Below, in pieces: positions 1 to 11,480 of a stretch of 64,000 bases of DNA (its first letter is position 1; the number at the start of each line of letters is the position of its first letter). The translations under genes were made by a program, and so were the position numbers. Under the pieces are notes generated by a model, which saw nothing but the letters and a program-made list of their open reading frames with translations, was not told the origin of the DNA and did not search any database. Source of the DNA: Dolomedes plantarius (Eukaryota > Arthropoda > Arachnida > Araneae > Dolomedidae); NCBI GenBank assembly GCA_907164885.2, contig OU015501.1, positions 25,987,083 to 26,051,082 of the forward strand, given 5' to 3'.

Positions 1-536
1 CAAGGTCAGTTATAATCCACTTCTACTACTCGCTGCTATTTTCGACGCACGGAAGGGTGAAAGACGTTTTGAAATTTCACGACGGGTGCTGGTAAAATTA
101 ATTAAAACTCCCTTTACCTATTGAAATTAAAAATTTAAAACTGGTATCCTCACTGCAGAACATCCTGCCGGCTATAAACTCTGTAATGAAATAAGATCAC
201 ATTACAGAAATATTAGAATAAGAAATTTATTTCCGAGTGGCTAAACAGACATCTTATATAATGGAAAGCCAACACCCGAGTGATTCCCGGGGTTTGCGTA
301 TAGAGGTATCTGCGGGTGAAGAATTTGCTGACCAAAGATGTTTCTTGCAAGCTGCATCAGTTGTGCAGGACAATCGCCTTATTTGGGCATAGAAAAGGGG
401 TTGGATGGTTTCGTGGCTTCCCAGGGACTGTTGACGCTATGAAAAATATTCCTGGGTTCTTGAAAACAGAATTTGGTAATGCCATCTTAAGCATGGGAAA
501 GAAAGAAAATTTACAGGGGTCAACTTAAATTTTATA

Positions 537-542
<6 letters not shown>
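1..542. other. No gene recognised; AT-rich lead-in
   Basis: A 70-codon open frame at 316-528 shows no domain, splice context or family resemblance that I can name, and I treat it as chance. Nothing else is seen. Confidence 0.5.

Positions 543-585
<43 letters not shown>
543..585. repeat. (AT)n microsatellite
   Basis: A pure alternating AT tract. It is followed at about 594-645 by a unit of about 50 bp that recurs at 1416-1467, also just after an alternating tract. The two flanks may therefore be copies of one dispersed repeat. Confidence 0.95.
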
Positions 586-588
<3 letters not shown>

Positions 589-730
589 CTTTTATTAGAA
601 CCTTCAGTTACCCAGAAAATATATACACTTTTCTTAATGAGATGAATAGTGCGAGATTGTAATAGAGAGTAATTGAGTAATTCTCAAACGGTAATTCTCT
701 TTTATTAGAGAATGAAGTTATCCTGTGCAA

Positions 731-1172
731 TCTATAGATATATAGCAGTTCCGTGACTCATTGACAGATAAACCACAGACTATACCACTGAACCTAAAGG
801 GCTTAAATTTTGCATGGCGATTCTTTTATAGAGTGCAGGTGCACTAAGAAAGATTTTTGGAAAAATTCTTCTTAGATTTTTTAGATTAAATTTTTAAACT
901 ATTTTTGTAACTTTTTTTAAGTTCGCATTTAAAATAATAATCTTAGGGTAATAAAATTTATATCACGAGAAAGATCATGAAAATTCCTTTAAAATGAAAT
1001 CTTTTTAGAATCTTTACCTTCGTTTTCTGATTTTTGGTGAAATTTTAAAGATTAATTTTTAGAATTTATTTAATGCTGATCATGAAATTTCTTTCCTTTT
1101 TGGGATCCTTTAAATTAATTTTGCGTCACAAGCATAACAATGAAAATAATTGACAAAAATATTAAAATACAG
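731..1172 (+). mobile_element. Helitron, 5-prime part
   Basis: The sequence begins TCTATAGATATATA after an A, the usual Helitron 5-prime context. It matches, in opposite orientation, the Helitron at 61248-61968 over about 430 bp. Shared landmarks are the GTTCCGT..ACT motif, the 'gcatggcgattctt' stretch and the 'atttttcttagatttt' stretch. Similarity stops near 1172 and no CTAG terminus with a hairpin follows, so the 3-prime half is lost or replaced. No coding capacity. Confidence 0.7.
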
Positions 1173-1313
1173 TAAGAGATGCAATGATACAGTAAGAGAC
1201 TATGAGAGCGAAGTTTTTTAAGAATAGGAACTGATAGATCACATTTATCCAGGCATTGCGCAAATACAGAATAAGACTTTAGAACGGTTTTGCGAAAGGG
1301 CCATGTGGACTCC

Positions 1314-1315
<2 letters not shown>

Positions 1316-1393
<78 letters not shown>

Positions 1394-1407
1394 TCTATGT
1401 ATGTATA
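1316..1407. repeat. Compound microsatellite (CA)n-(TA)n-(TATG)n
   Basis: (CA)n at about 1316-1351 passes into (TA)n and then (TATG)n. Open frames across it on both strands are repeat artefacts. Confidence 0.95.
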
Positions 1408-1864
1408 ATTTTTCATTAGAACCATCAACTACCTCCAAAATTATATACTCTTTTCTTAACGTAATAAATTTTTCACGAGAATATAACAACCTCTTATATT
1501 TGCATCTGAGAACTAATTGGTCTTCTGTGATTTAAGAGTTTAAACATTTACGTGCAATGATTTTCAGTCTGCAGATCAGTAATGTACAAAGAAGGTACTC
1601 TCAAGGTACCTATATATGGATGTAAGATATCTTCAGGGGCTAAATATTTCGGTTATTGAAATGGAGCTTAATTACTCAAAAAAATCCTTGTATATTCTAA
1701 TTTACTAATTTATATTCTTAAACATAAGCAATAAAATATTACGCGTAGGCAATTATATAAGTTAAAGAAAGAGCGGAAGAATAGCAGGTTAAATGGACTG
1801 GTATTGTTCATTGAGTCTGTAAATAGTCTACAATTGATGAAACTAATCAAAGAATTTAACTTTA
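1408..1864. other. Intergenic, no gene seen
   Basis: AT-rich. It contains the second copy (1416-1467) of the short repeat found at 594-645. No coding or RNA signal. Confidence 0.5.
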
Positions 1865-2137
1865 TGGGCTCGAAGTAGCCTTGTGGTAGCGCGCCGGCTT
1901 TCGGTGCTAAGGGTGCTCGGATCGAATCGCGACACGTGCCATTAAATACCTCCTTGGTTAGGCCGGATACGGGCAAGTTAAATCCGTAGGCCAGAAAGTC
2001 TATCTACGAGGTCAGAGAGGGTGGAAAAGGGTGCGATCCCCCAGAAGTCGCTTCTCGGGGTGCTCGGTCAAAACTGAGGACCGATGGACATGGTCTGGAA
2101 CGTCCGTCCATATAGTAGTTGAAACAACAACAACAAT
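1865..2137 (+). mobile_element. tRNA-derived SINE, copy 1
   Basis: The head resembles a tRNA with pol III control boxes: an A-box-like TAGCCTTGTGGTAGCGC at about 1876 and a B-box-like GATCGAATCGC at about 1920. A non-tRNA body follows and the copy ends in (CAA)n at 2124-2137. It aligns in the same orientation with 2702-2911. SINEs are short non-autonomous retrotransposons transcribed by pol III and mobilised by a partner LINE. No target-site duplication is obvious. Confidence 0.8.
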
Positions 2138-2701
2138 TTTATACCTATAGGATTAGATTTTTCACTGAAGCAAAATTAAATGGTTTAAATTTGTTACAAT
2201 TCTCCTCCTCTTCTAAGGATCATTCAATACCAAGAACTCTCGTATTTGAAATAAACTGATGAAATTTGAGATATACGTTAGTGTAAGAGGATTTTTGATG
2301 CCTTAATAAATTTTCTAATTATTATTGTTTGGACTTTATTCAATGAGAAACAATCAGTAAAATTTATCAATATTAGATTATTTTTTTTTAATCTCATCAA
2401 ATTCCTGGTTTCAGGGTATTCTTTCTCACAACACCTTTCTGGAGTCAAAACCCCCCCCCCCCTCCCCTTTCATTACTATGAGTGGAGGATAGATTTCATC
2501 GCAACAAGTCACCTATTCAAAATGTATCAAGAGGAATATTGAACTTTTATATCCCTTTAAATGTGATGTTTTTGAGGCACACGTTTCATAACGTTATTGG
2601 AATTCATACACAGTTGACTACATATTTAGAGATACAAGATATTCGGGGAATTTGTCACTATTTATTTCGGTAAATAACTCATTACAATCATGATTATCCA
2701 T
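2138..2701. other. Intergenic with poly-C run
   Basis: AT-rich spacer between two SINE copies. It contains a run of 12 C at 2451-2462 followed by T and CCCC. The 63-codon open frame at 2482 shows no family features. Confidence 0.5.
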
Positions 2702-2915
2702 AGGGCTCGAGGTAGCCGAATTGCAGCATGCTGTATTTCGGTGTCGAATGTGCTCAAATCGAATCCTGACACGCACCATTAAATAACTCCGTGTCTAGGC
2801 CGGATATGGGCACGTTAAATCCCTAGACCGGAAAGTCTCTCTATGAGGTCAGAGAGGATGGGAGAGGGTACGATATCCACGATGTCACCCCGGGGTATGC
2901 TCGGTCAAAATAGAG
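2702..2915 (+). mobile_element. tRNA-derived SINE, copy 2
   Basis: Same family and orientation as the copy at 1865. Shared blocks include the box-B region (AAATCGAATCC), 'ggccggatatgggcacgttaaat', 'aggtcagagag' and 'tgctcggtcaaaa'. Similarity ends near 2911. The following GC-richer stretch to about 3060 may be a longer 3-prime part of this copy or a separate repeat. Confidence 0.75.
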
Positions 2916-3060
2916 GTGTCACATGACTAAATAGGACTCCTACCCTTGGGGTGCCATTATAAAACCAGTACCAGCACAGCTGCTATAGTTCACCCGCATC
3001 TCTCTGCACTATAGCCTATATGAATCTAGTCTGGAATAGATTCCGGTCAGGGGACATTAG

Positions 3061-5975
3061 TAAAATCAACATGATTAGCTATAAGAAATATATCAAACAC
3101 AATAAAAATTATTTTTCAAACTTGTTAAAGTGTTTATAAATAATGATTTTCCGTTTCACAATCAACTGTGCAATTAAAAAGGTTACTTTTTTATGTTTTT
3201 AAAAAAATTCTTGAATGATGTATTAAATAATTCTTTAAGTTTAGTTTTATTTTTCCGCAAAAAGAAAGTTTTTACTTCATTCACTCAATAAATGTTTTCA
3301 AGTAAACAAAACATTTATTCTCTTAAAGAAATACTCTCAGTTAGTGGGACAGATAATTTTGCTTCTAATTCGTCTGTTTAGTAGAGTAAGCAGTTGTAAA
3401 TTGTGTTAAATATTTTAAAGTAAAAAGTACAAAAAGGCTTATATCACTAGCAAAAATTGACAAAGTAGTTATTTATAACTTTAATGAAAATTGTGTGATA
3501 AGTAACTCTCCTCTCTATTAGTAAAGAATGCTTAAAGACTTGTCTTAAATAACAAGCGTATTCAGGGAAGCAAATCACTTCGTTAAGCTATGTAACGTAC
3601 AGAAAATTTAAGAACAGCATGTTGGTGTTTTTTTAAAGTTTTCCGTGGTACCAAATATTTTTCTTCATGACTATTCAATAATGTAAAATCTTAAGAACAT
3701 TCAAGAGTAACCAAGCAAATATGACAGCCAATAAGATTTTCTCCAATATTTACATTACACTGAAATTTTGCGACTAAAACTGACGGTTAAAATTGTTTTC
3801 TATTTTCATAAAAACAATTTTAATTATGCTATGAAATTTATAACATCAGGACCTGGGCAAATTTAACTCAATTGAAACTGTTTATCATATTCTTGAAATT
3901 GATAGGAAATTGAATACAAATCTATGAAGGAAAAATATAGAATAAAGAAATATTAATTTCAGTAAAAAGATAATTTTTCATTGCCATTTTAGGTCACTTC
4001 TATTGCTTTTTTTAGAACTTTACTTTCAACTTTTTTGAAACTATCTTTTTTTCAAAGAAAAAAACTGTTTTTTTCTCACTATAGAAGAATTTATATTAAT
4101 TTCCATTACCTATGGCTTTGTATTTTGTAGATTTGGGAGAATGTCGTTGGCTTTATTTATTTTAATGTTCATTTCCCCCTGCGTGTATACGTATAACAAT
4201 ATGCAAAAAATTATAATTTTATTGTCAGTGCATTATCCATTATCTAGGTGAGAATGGGAAATAACTTCCTATCAAGCATTCACTAAGAATTGTAATACCA
4301 GGGTTTTCTTTCCACTGATTTCGGATAATCTGTGCTTGTTTAATTAATATTACATGTGCTCTATGGCCAGACGGTTTCTGACCGCATTCTTTTCTAAAGA
4401 AAGATTGCAAATTTATCCCAACCATTGCATTCCTTGAATTTGCTTCTCCCCGAACGCGGATTCTTTTCCCCATGAATAAATAGAAATAGTAACGCATCAA
4501 AGTTTTTCCATTAATACCTATCGATGTTTGCTAAAGAAATGTATCGGAGGCTATTTTATTTCCCGAAGTCAAATGCTTTCTAGCACAGTTTTAAAGACTC
4601 AAATTAATATTACGTATGAAAACTGTGGTTTTATTCAAAATTATATTTCTGACGATATAGAGATATGATAGAGGTTATGTATGAGTTGCCCAAAAGATTC
4701 AAATATTCTATGCATAAACACACCGTAATACCCTGTTTATAAGTAAAATAGCAGTTTCACAAAATTTTAAAAATATTCTTTGGACAATAGTTAATCAGAT
4801 TGGTAACTCAAAATAAAAGAGTTAACAAATATATCAAACATGTGCATGAATTTAAACTGATATGTTAACACAATTTATTGTCTCTTGATTTCAAAATTAA
4901 AAATTTCTCTAATGGCTAAGTTTCAGAATTTGTTAGCAAACTCAGGGTGTTATTCTGAATATGAAACTCAAACATTCAATTCTCCATGTTTGCAATGCTT
5001 CATTCGGAAATTTAGTAATTCCGTGGGAAGAAATAATAGTAAAGTATGTATACGGAAATGCTTCTGATCCTTTACACTATGATTGACTCATCTTGATGTT
5101 TCAAGACACAATGCTGATCCATTAAGCTCTACAGTAACCCTTTCCAAACCTTCCGTATGAATTTTTTATATTTAAGTGTCATAGCATTGAATTAAAAACT
5201 ATAACGAATGAAAAATAAATGTCATTTCACCCTCTCAATTAATAAAGAATTCTTGAATACTTTAATTAAATAACAAATGTAGTGAGGGAAGCAAATCACT
5301 TCTTTATGCTGTGTAACGTACAGAAAATTCAAGAACAGCATGTTGATGTTATTTAAAGTTTTCCGAGGTACCAAATATTTTTCTTCAGGATTATTCAATA
5401 AGGTAAAATCATAAGAACCTTCAAGAGTAACCAATTGAATACAGAACGCTGTGTATTGTATTAAATATAGAACGCAGACAAAATCTCCACCTCAGACGCA
5501 TCATTCTTTTTTCTGTAAGTAAACCAAACTTATACAAAATTTTCACATGAGCTTTTTTTATGTATGAGAAGTGCGGGACCTTTTTAAGTTATTCATAAAA
5601 ATTCCTGCTTCATATTGTTAAAACATCCAAATTGTGAAATACCTATTGTTATCTCAATAAACGTTTACCTGTCATGTTTTAATACCAATTGCTGAAAGAC
5701 ATGAATCTTACAATCAATTATTTTTTTTATTTGTGGCCTAAGGTTATTTGCTCAAAATAAAGTTAGTAAGGTTAATCTTGTTAAGGTAACCTTAAGGTAA
5801 CCTATTAAGGTTACCTTATTAATGCCTTAAGGTTATTTGCTCAAAATGTTCAATATTGAGGTTTGGTTAGGTAGGAAAGAAGGGAATTATAAATACGAAA
5901 CTAAACAATAACTAAATAGAATAACAGAATAATATATCAGTAGAACACTAAAAATAGAACCAAAACTAATTTTGA
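3061..5975. other. AT-rich intergenic with a duplicated 220 bp segment
   Basis: No gene recognised. About 3497-3718 recurs in direct orientation at about 5215-5436; the best-matched part includes 'tgtaacgtacagaaaatt' and 'ggtaccaaatatttttctt'. At 5733-5850 the motif AAGGTTACC/GGTAACCTT recurs in both orientations, and 'aaggttatttgctcaaaat' occurs twice, 87 bp apart. Confidence 0.6.
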
Positions 5976-7150
5976 TTATCTGTTGAATATTTTAGACTGT
6001 TTACTGTTCTGTGGATGCAGTAAATCTGTTATTTCATTTTCCAGTTTATAAAATAAATGAAATTCTGCATTTGGCTTCGTTTCCAAGAAACGTCTTATAA
6101 TATCCCAAACGCGATTAACTTCAACATGTGAAGGAACCTTTTTAACGGTACATTCTTCAGTAAATTCATCTTTATCGACCTCGCTTTGATCAAGTTGAGG
6201 GTCTAATGTTTCACCACATTCTTCGAAGTCATTGTCGAAGTTTACAAAATTGGAAAAAAATTCTTCTGTCATTCCCTCTGGTGGTAAATCCTTTGCGTTT
6301 GTTATTGATTCATCCTTTAATTCATCATTTGTTACGTCTGTTGATAATTTACATTTTACGAAACATTTTTATTGCTTCAGAGGAAATATTATTCCATGGT
6401 TTCTTCATGATATGAACAGCTGTAAGAATTGAAATGATTTTGGATTTCCCTATCACAAAAAGAGGCATTTTATGACTGCCGTCAGCATTACTGCAGCCTG
6501 AAACTCTCGCCTTTTAAGCCCATTTAAAACATTTAATCTCGCCTTTTAAGACATTTCGTGAAGCACAAAGTTCCATCAGGCATTGCTCTATAATAAAGCG
6601 TTGTTTTGTCACAATTATAGATTCAACGGATGTCTTGTAATACAGCAGGTAATACTACATTTTCCCAAGAACTAGCAACGGCTTCATCAGCACCACTTGC
6701 TTCACCGTGATTTTTTTTAAAGAAATTTGATTTCTTTCTATCTATTTGCACAACCAACCATTTGTAGCTTTAAAATCAGTTATATTTAACTGTTGTGCTA
6801 ACTCTTCAGCTTTCTGATTCAGTAATAATCCAATAACAGTAATATTACAAGCTCGTTTTTCAGCAAACCACTGAAGAAGAGAATCTTCTACTTCAGATTC
6901 ATTTCCAGTACATCTTTGATTAAGTCTTTGATTAAGTACATCTTTGATTTCCAGTACGTTTTTGATTAAGATTTTTGTTGCATTTCCAGTCGTTCAAGAA
7001 TTTTTCTTTATTTTTAAACAATTTCGAAACTTGAGCTTGGGATATCTCAAACATTTTTGAGAGTTCTATTTGCGTACATTTATTTACTTTTGCAAACTCA
7101 ATAACTTTTACTTTTTTCTTTTAAAAAAAGATATTTCGTCTCGAAGACAT
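5976..7150 (-). pseudogene. Tigger/pogo-type transposase relic (CENP-B-like HTH plus DDE)
   Basis: On the minus strand an ATG at 7150 opens a decayed reading that shows, in order: a CENP-B/psq-type helix-turn-helix with IELSKMFEISQAQVSKLF; a second CENP-B-type HTH with LLQWFAEKR, then DFKATNGWL; a DDE-region block recalling the family's N-D-E-T-x-L-x-Y-R motif (here IYNCDKTTLYYRAMPD, with K in place of E); and NADGSHKMPLFVIGKSK. The C-terminal 98 codons (6272-5976) are acidic. Stops and shifts break it many times, including a stop after codon 9. Family knowledge: pogo/Tigger elements are Tc1/mariner-superfamily DNA transposons that insert at TA. It is inactive. Confidence 0.85.
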
Positions 7151-7828
7151 TGTAGTAAAGCATAAGAGAAAAGACTGATTTCCCGAAAGCGAAGAGACAC
7201 TGATTTCACGAAAGTGAACTGTCGAACTAATCACCGTAGAAAATGTACAGTTAAATGTTTAAAGCTAGGGATCCCACAGGTTAAATGTTGCGTTTCTCAG
7301 AAGAGATTCGTTACAGCTGGTAATCCGCGTCCCCTTCCTGATAAAGACCTATGGTTGTTTCACATATCCTTCATCCTCCCCACACTCTCTAGCTCTCATC
7401 TGGGGGTGAAGCTTATTGTTTATTTTCTGACTAGGGAAACGTAGGTTGAGCGGCCGAGCAATACGGGGGAGGGGAGAGCAAAAGAAAACAACAACACTGA
7501 ATGGCCCTTCAAATCCAAGAAATCGCCATTTTCTGCGACTGCACACTTTCTGCGAAATGAAAAAAATGTTTTGAAAGACATTCAGTTACTGCACATTCAT
7601 TATTGTACTATACAGAAAAAAATTCTGAAAAGAAGTGTGGAAAATAGAAAAAGATCGATATCATCATGGCTAAAAATTATTCCTTTAAGCGGGATAGCTT
7701 CGAAACATGATATTCCATTAACCGGGTTTTTAACACAGAAACAAATTACTACGGTTTGGTACATTGAAAATTTATTACTTTAAACGGGATATTCTTTTAA
7801 CCGATATTCCATTAAGCGGGTTCGATTG
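7151..7828 (-). mobile_element. 5-prime noncoding end and TIR of the Tigger element
   Basis: On the minus strand the outer end reads CAATCGAACCCGCTTAATGG from 7828 inward, matching the Tigger-type terminal repeat theme (CAGTCGAACC). A TA follows outside it (7829-7830). A partial internal copy of the 'attccattaa-cgggt' motif lies at about 7710-7725. The opposite terminus is not seen near 5976, so the element is 3-prime truncated. Confidence 0.7.
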
Positions 7829-8092
7829 TAAATAAAGTCGCACACGATTGGAGAAACACTCCTCATACCCTGTTTTCTGAATACTAAAAAGTTACTTCGA
7901 GGGGAATCAAGTGAGACAAAGACGTGATAAATACATTTTTCCAACAACACCATTCAGAGACGCCTTTTCGATATGTCCGAAGAGGTGAAACGAAGTGTTG
8001 AACGAAATCAAAATTTATCTCTTGTTTTCTTTCTAAGTTGATGAATCAGTTGACATGTTCATGTTCTTATTTGCTTGTATTCGTGAAATATA

Positions 8093-8912
8093 TAGGGTGT
8101 CCCATAAATACCGCCCAAACTCTGCAAAGCCAGATTCCTCGTTGGGAGTACATAAAAAATGCCCAAAGAACTGTACCTGCACGACCCATAGTTTTCGAGA
8201 AAAATACGAAAAACAAAGTATGACGTCACATCCGATGCAAGGAAAAAAACTCTTTATTTGACACATCAGCAGCAGTATTTGCATATCTTTTCCGACGATA
8301 ATGTTCAAAATGTTCGCCGAGCATATCGCGTCATGCATGCGCGCGCCGTGGAATGACGTTAAATCGTCGTTTAACTCGTATTTAAAAGGCTGCATCTTGC
8401 AGCTACCGGTAGTCTTCGCATGGTGATCATGTATTCCGTTCGTGAATATTGCGACATGTATTTGATATACGGCCAATGTAAGGGAAATGCCTTACTAACT
8501 GCCAGGGAGTATGACCGTCGATATCCGTCACGCCGTCCTCCCGATGCCAAAGTCATCCGCAGGCTGGACGACGGACTGCGAAATACTGGAAGCGTCTGCC
8601 CGACACACAGTCGTCACGATGTTGGACGACCACATAGCGCCCTGACGGTAACACAGGAGGATGCAATACTGCGGCGGGTATATGCACGGCGAAAATTTTG
8701 AACATTATCGTCGGAAAATATATGCAAATACTGCTGTTGATGTGTCAAATAAAGTGTTTTTTCCTTGCATCCAATGTGACGTCATACTTTGTTTTTCGGA
8801 TTTTTCTCGAAAACTATGGGTCGTACAGGTACAGTTCTTTGGGCATTTTTTATGTACTCCCAATGAGGCATCTGGCTGTGCAGAGTTTGGGCTGCATTTA
8901 TGGGACACCCTG
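8093..8912. mobile_element. Short Tc1/mariner-type transposon with 233 bp TIRs, inserted in hAT
   Basis: Terminal inverted repeats cover 8093-8326 and 8680-8912. The outer ends read (T/C)AGGGTGTCCCATAAAT and are flanked by TA on both sides (8091-8092, 8913-8914), as expected for IS630/Tc1/mariner insertion. Only about 350 bp lie between the repeats and they hold one small ORF (8420-8701). The flanks rejoin into continuous hAT transposase similarity, so this is an insertion younger than the hAT copy. Confidence 0.9.
8420..8701 (+). CDS. N-terminal DUF4817-type HTH remnant of a transposase
   Basis: Codes for 93 residues. The N-terminal pattern YSVREYCDMYLIYGQCKGNA, then a RRYPSRRPPDAKVIRRL block and GRPHSA, matches the helix-turn-helix region (DUF4817) found at the start of many arthropod IS630/mariner-like transposases. 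A stop at 8699-8701 ends it inside the right TIR, so the whole catalytic DDE/D domain is absent. The start could be the ATG at 8420 or at 8429. If expressed it would be a DNA-binding-only product able to compete with a full transposase (inference). It may equally be a plain deletion derivative. Confidence 0.7.
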   Translation: MVIMYSVREYCDMYLIYGQCKGNALLTAREYDRRYPSRRPPDAKVIRRLDDGLRNTGSVCPTHSRHDVGRPHSALTVTQEDAILRRVYARRKF

Positions 8913-10087
8913 TATACAAAGGACATTAAAGAAGAGTTCTTGTTTTGTAGCACACTCTAAACTACACTAACAAGTGAAGATGATGTTATGGTTAAAGTAA
9001 AAACTTTTTTTGAATACTGAGGACTACAGTGGAAAAATTTCTGTGACTTTTGTACCGATGGAGTTCTTGCTATGTAGCGGTCAAAGTCGGGCTTTCAGAA
9101 AAAAAAGTAAAAGAATGTTCTCCTGAAGCATTGTGTCATTTCCAGTTATGATCTTGCCAGTACAATTTTACGAACCCCTCTAAAAATGTACTTGATTCAG
9201 AAATCAAAATTGTTAATAATGCCAAATCCGGAGCATTATTAACAATTTTGAAGCAATTCTCTAAAACAACCGTATTTTAGAGAATTTTGCAAAAACATGA
9301 ATGCAGATCATGAAATTCTGCTTTTTTACCCATCTATACGCTGATTATCAAAGGGGAACGTTCTGAACCGTGTTTATGAGATGAAAGACGAAATCAAGTT
9401 GTTCATAGAAGCTCAAGAAAAATACGAGCTTTCGTCTCATTTCAGTGATGAACGGTGGAAGAAAAGACTTGCTTATTTAGCAGATATTTTCGAACATTTG
9501 AATAATTTTAACCTGAAACTTCAAGGTAAAGACACTCACATTATCCAACTCTACGACAATCAACTCTACTCTGAGGTCTTTTGTCTCGAAATTTCTGAAC
9601 TGGCGTCAAATGTAAACCAAGTAAATATTGCCATGTTTGAAAAATTGTCCAGCGTTGTTGAGGAACCTGAAGAACTCGATGAGCATCTAAAGTCGGATAT
9701 TACAGTGCATCTTCAATCTCTGGAAAAAAAGTTTCAATGGTATTTCCCTAAGCTCGAAGAAGAAGCCGCACTTGGAAGAAACCCATTCTCTTTTTCTCTA
9801 AACGTGATTATTATTCCTAATGAAATACAAAATGAATTTTATGATCTTCCGAATGATTCGTCTACACGAGATTTGTTTAGATAAAAATATCACATTCAGT
9901 TCCGGTGCGCTATGTATCATTTGCCACAACGTATCTATGTGGGAGTGGTTTTGAAGCCCTTGTCCACATCAAAACGAAGTTTCGAAAATGACTGAGTGTC
10001 GAAGATGATATGAGGCTAACTTTATCAAACATCGAACCATGAAGTTCAAATCTGGGCATACAGTTGCAAGCACAGCCATCACAATAA

Positions 10088-10288
10088 AATGATTTTATTT
10101 ACTGAATTTTTGTTAAATTAAATACATGTTTGCAATTAAATTTTTGAAAACTTAGTTTAGTGTTTTTTCTAAATATCTTTAAAGACCTTATTAGTAAAAA
10201 TATACAGGATGTGATTGACGGGAGGGAGGGGGGTCGCGATATGCATGAAAACCATTGAAGGGGACTCGAAAAAGTTTGGGAAACACTG
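10088..10288 (+). mobile_element. hAT 3-prime tail and terminal repeat
   Basis: The end reads AAAGTTTGGGAAACACTG (10271-10288), the inverse of a CAGTGTTTCCCAAACTTT hAT-type terminal repeat. The next 8 bases (10289-10296) would be the target duplication, but the partner end is not found in the window. Confidence 0.6.
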
Positions 10289-10296
10289 CTCTTCAG

Positions 10297-11480
10297 TGTA
10301 GTTGTTTTTAGTATTCTCCTCTCTTACTCACTTAAACAAACACCAGGCAGTTGTAATTTTTTACCAGATCTATTTTTTACCTAATATTTGCCCCTGTTTT
10401 GAAAAGATTTCCAAGGGGAACAATTTCAAACAGAAATTTCTCGGCCTGAATTTCTAGGGTTCATAAGTAGTGTCCGGAAAGTTAGGAAGTATATGGCAAA
10501 TACTCATGATAGAAAAAATTCAACGTCACTAAAAATAAGGTAATAAGGAGCAAGGTATATTCCAGCATTCTTCAAAAACAAAGGGATACATATGGGTCCA
10601 ACGGAATTCAACAAACGTGAATTCCTCACATCATCTAGGAAGTTCAGTTACTTGAGAAGACTATCGGCATCGAAGTGAAGATAGCCGAGTTTTTATCACG
10701 AGATTTTTCTGCGGACGTTATAAGATAACAAAATCTCCTAAACACTATCATAATATGAAAAACTAAAATGAGTAATAGATTTACTACACTTAAAAGTTTT
10801 CTTTTCGTAAGCAGGAGATGCAATAACCTCGGCTTTAAGATTTTCAGAAGAAGAATGAGAGAAAAGGTAATCTTAATTTTGCAAAATATTAAGAAATTGC
10901 CACCTTAATTCTACAAGCATACTAGTAGAATTTTAAGGGTGTAAGATATATAACAAAAGTTTAAAAATCCAATTATTAATGTGAAGTGAGGAAGTTATCA
11001 GGATAATTTTCGAAATATTATAATTTCTTGTTTATTAAGAAATCTGCCTTAACGTTCCTGTAGATATACTCCTGTCAACAAGAGCAGTTGGTCAAAGACT
11101 ACTGCGTTGTGCATTACAGGCTCCGTAAAAGTCGTGATAAATAAAATCAAAATGAAAGTTATTTGCTCAGGGAGTGGTGAACTCAGGGAAGTAATGTTTC
11201 ATGCACAAATAGCAACTTAGAGAGTCCTCCTCCAAATACATTACAAACGTTCCTCTGCTCGAGAGTGAAAAATAGACTGCTAGAATGGAATTTCTTCTGC
11301 ATCAGCCTTATCTGTACACTCTAATAGTTATCTTGTTTGAAAATATAACAAAATGCAATAAGAAGGAATTGTATGAAGGAAAGTTTACCTCCCGAAAACG
11401 TGAACAGGAAAACATGCTTGCTTGAACTAATGAAAATTTTCAGCTACTTTTTAAGAAGAAAATATCTGAAAGGGTATATA
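10297..11480. other. Intergenic, no gene seen
   Basis: AT-rich spacer. No ORF with recognisable features, no RNA gene and no repeat that I could pair. Confidence 0.5.

Larger units (their letters stand above)
7834..10087 (+). pseudogene. hAT transposase relic (ZBED5/SCAND3-like), split by a DNA transposon
   Basis: Reading across shifted frames, 7838-8092 gives KSHTIGETLLIPC, then NNTIQRRLFDMSEEVKRSV, then the block before LLVFVKYI that holds the family DES-D motif. After the insertion at 8093-8912 the similarity resumes with DIKEEFLFC, CTDGVLAM and SKSGF. It continues in an open stretch at 9381-9884 with KKRLAYLADIFEHLNNFNLKLQGKD. A degraded C-terminal dimerisation region follows (EDDMRLTLSNIEP near 10000). 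These are landmarks of the domesticated and transposable hAT group that includes ZBED5 and SCAND3. The N-terminal BED finger is missing; the left edge abuts the Tigger TIR. Many stops; inactive. Confidence 0.85.

Noticed and set aside
5132..5152. CAGTAACCC..CCAAACC as the missing left end of the hAT element
   Set aside because: It resembles a hAT terminus, but the adjoining 8 bases do not match those after 10288, and the intervening 5215-5436 segment is a repeat of 3497-3718 with no hAT content.
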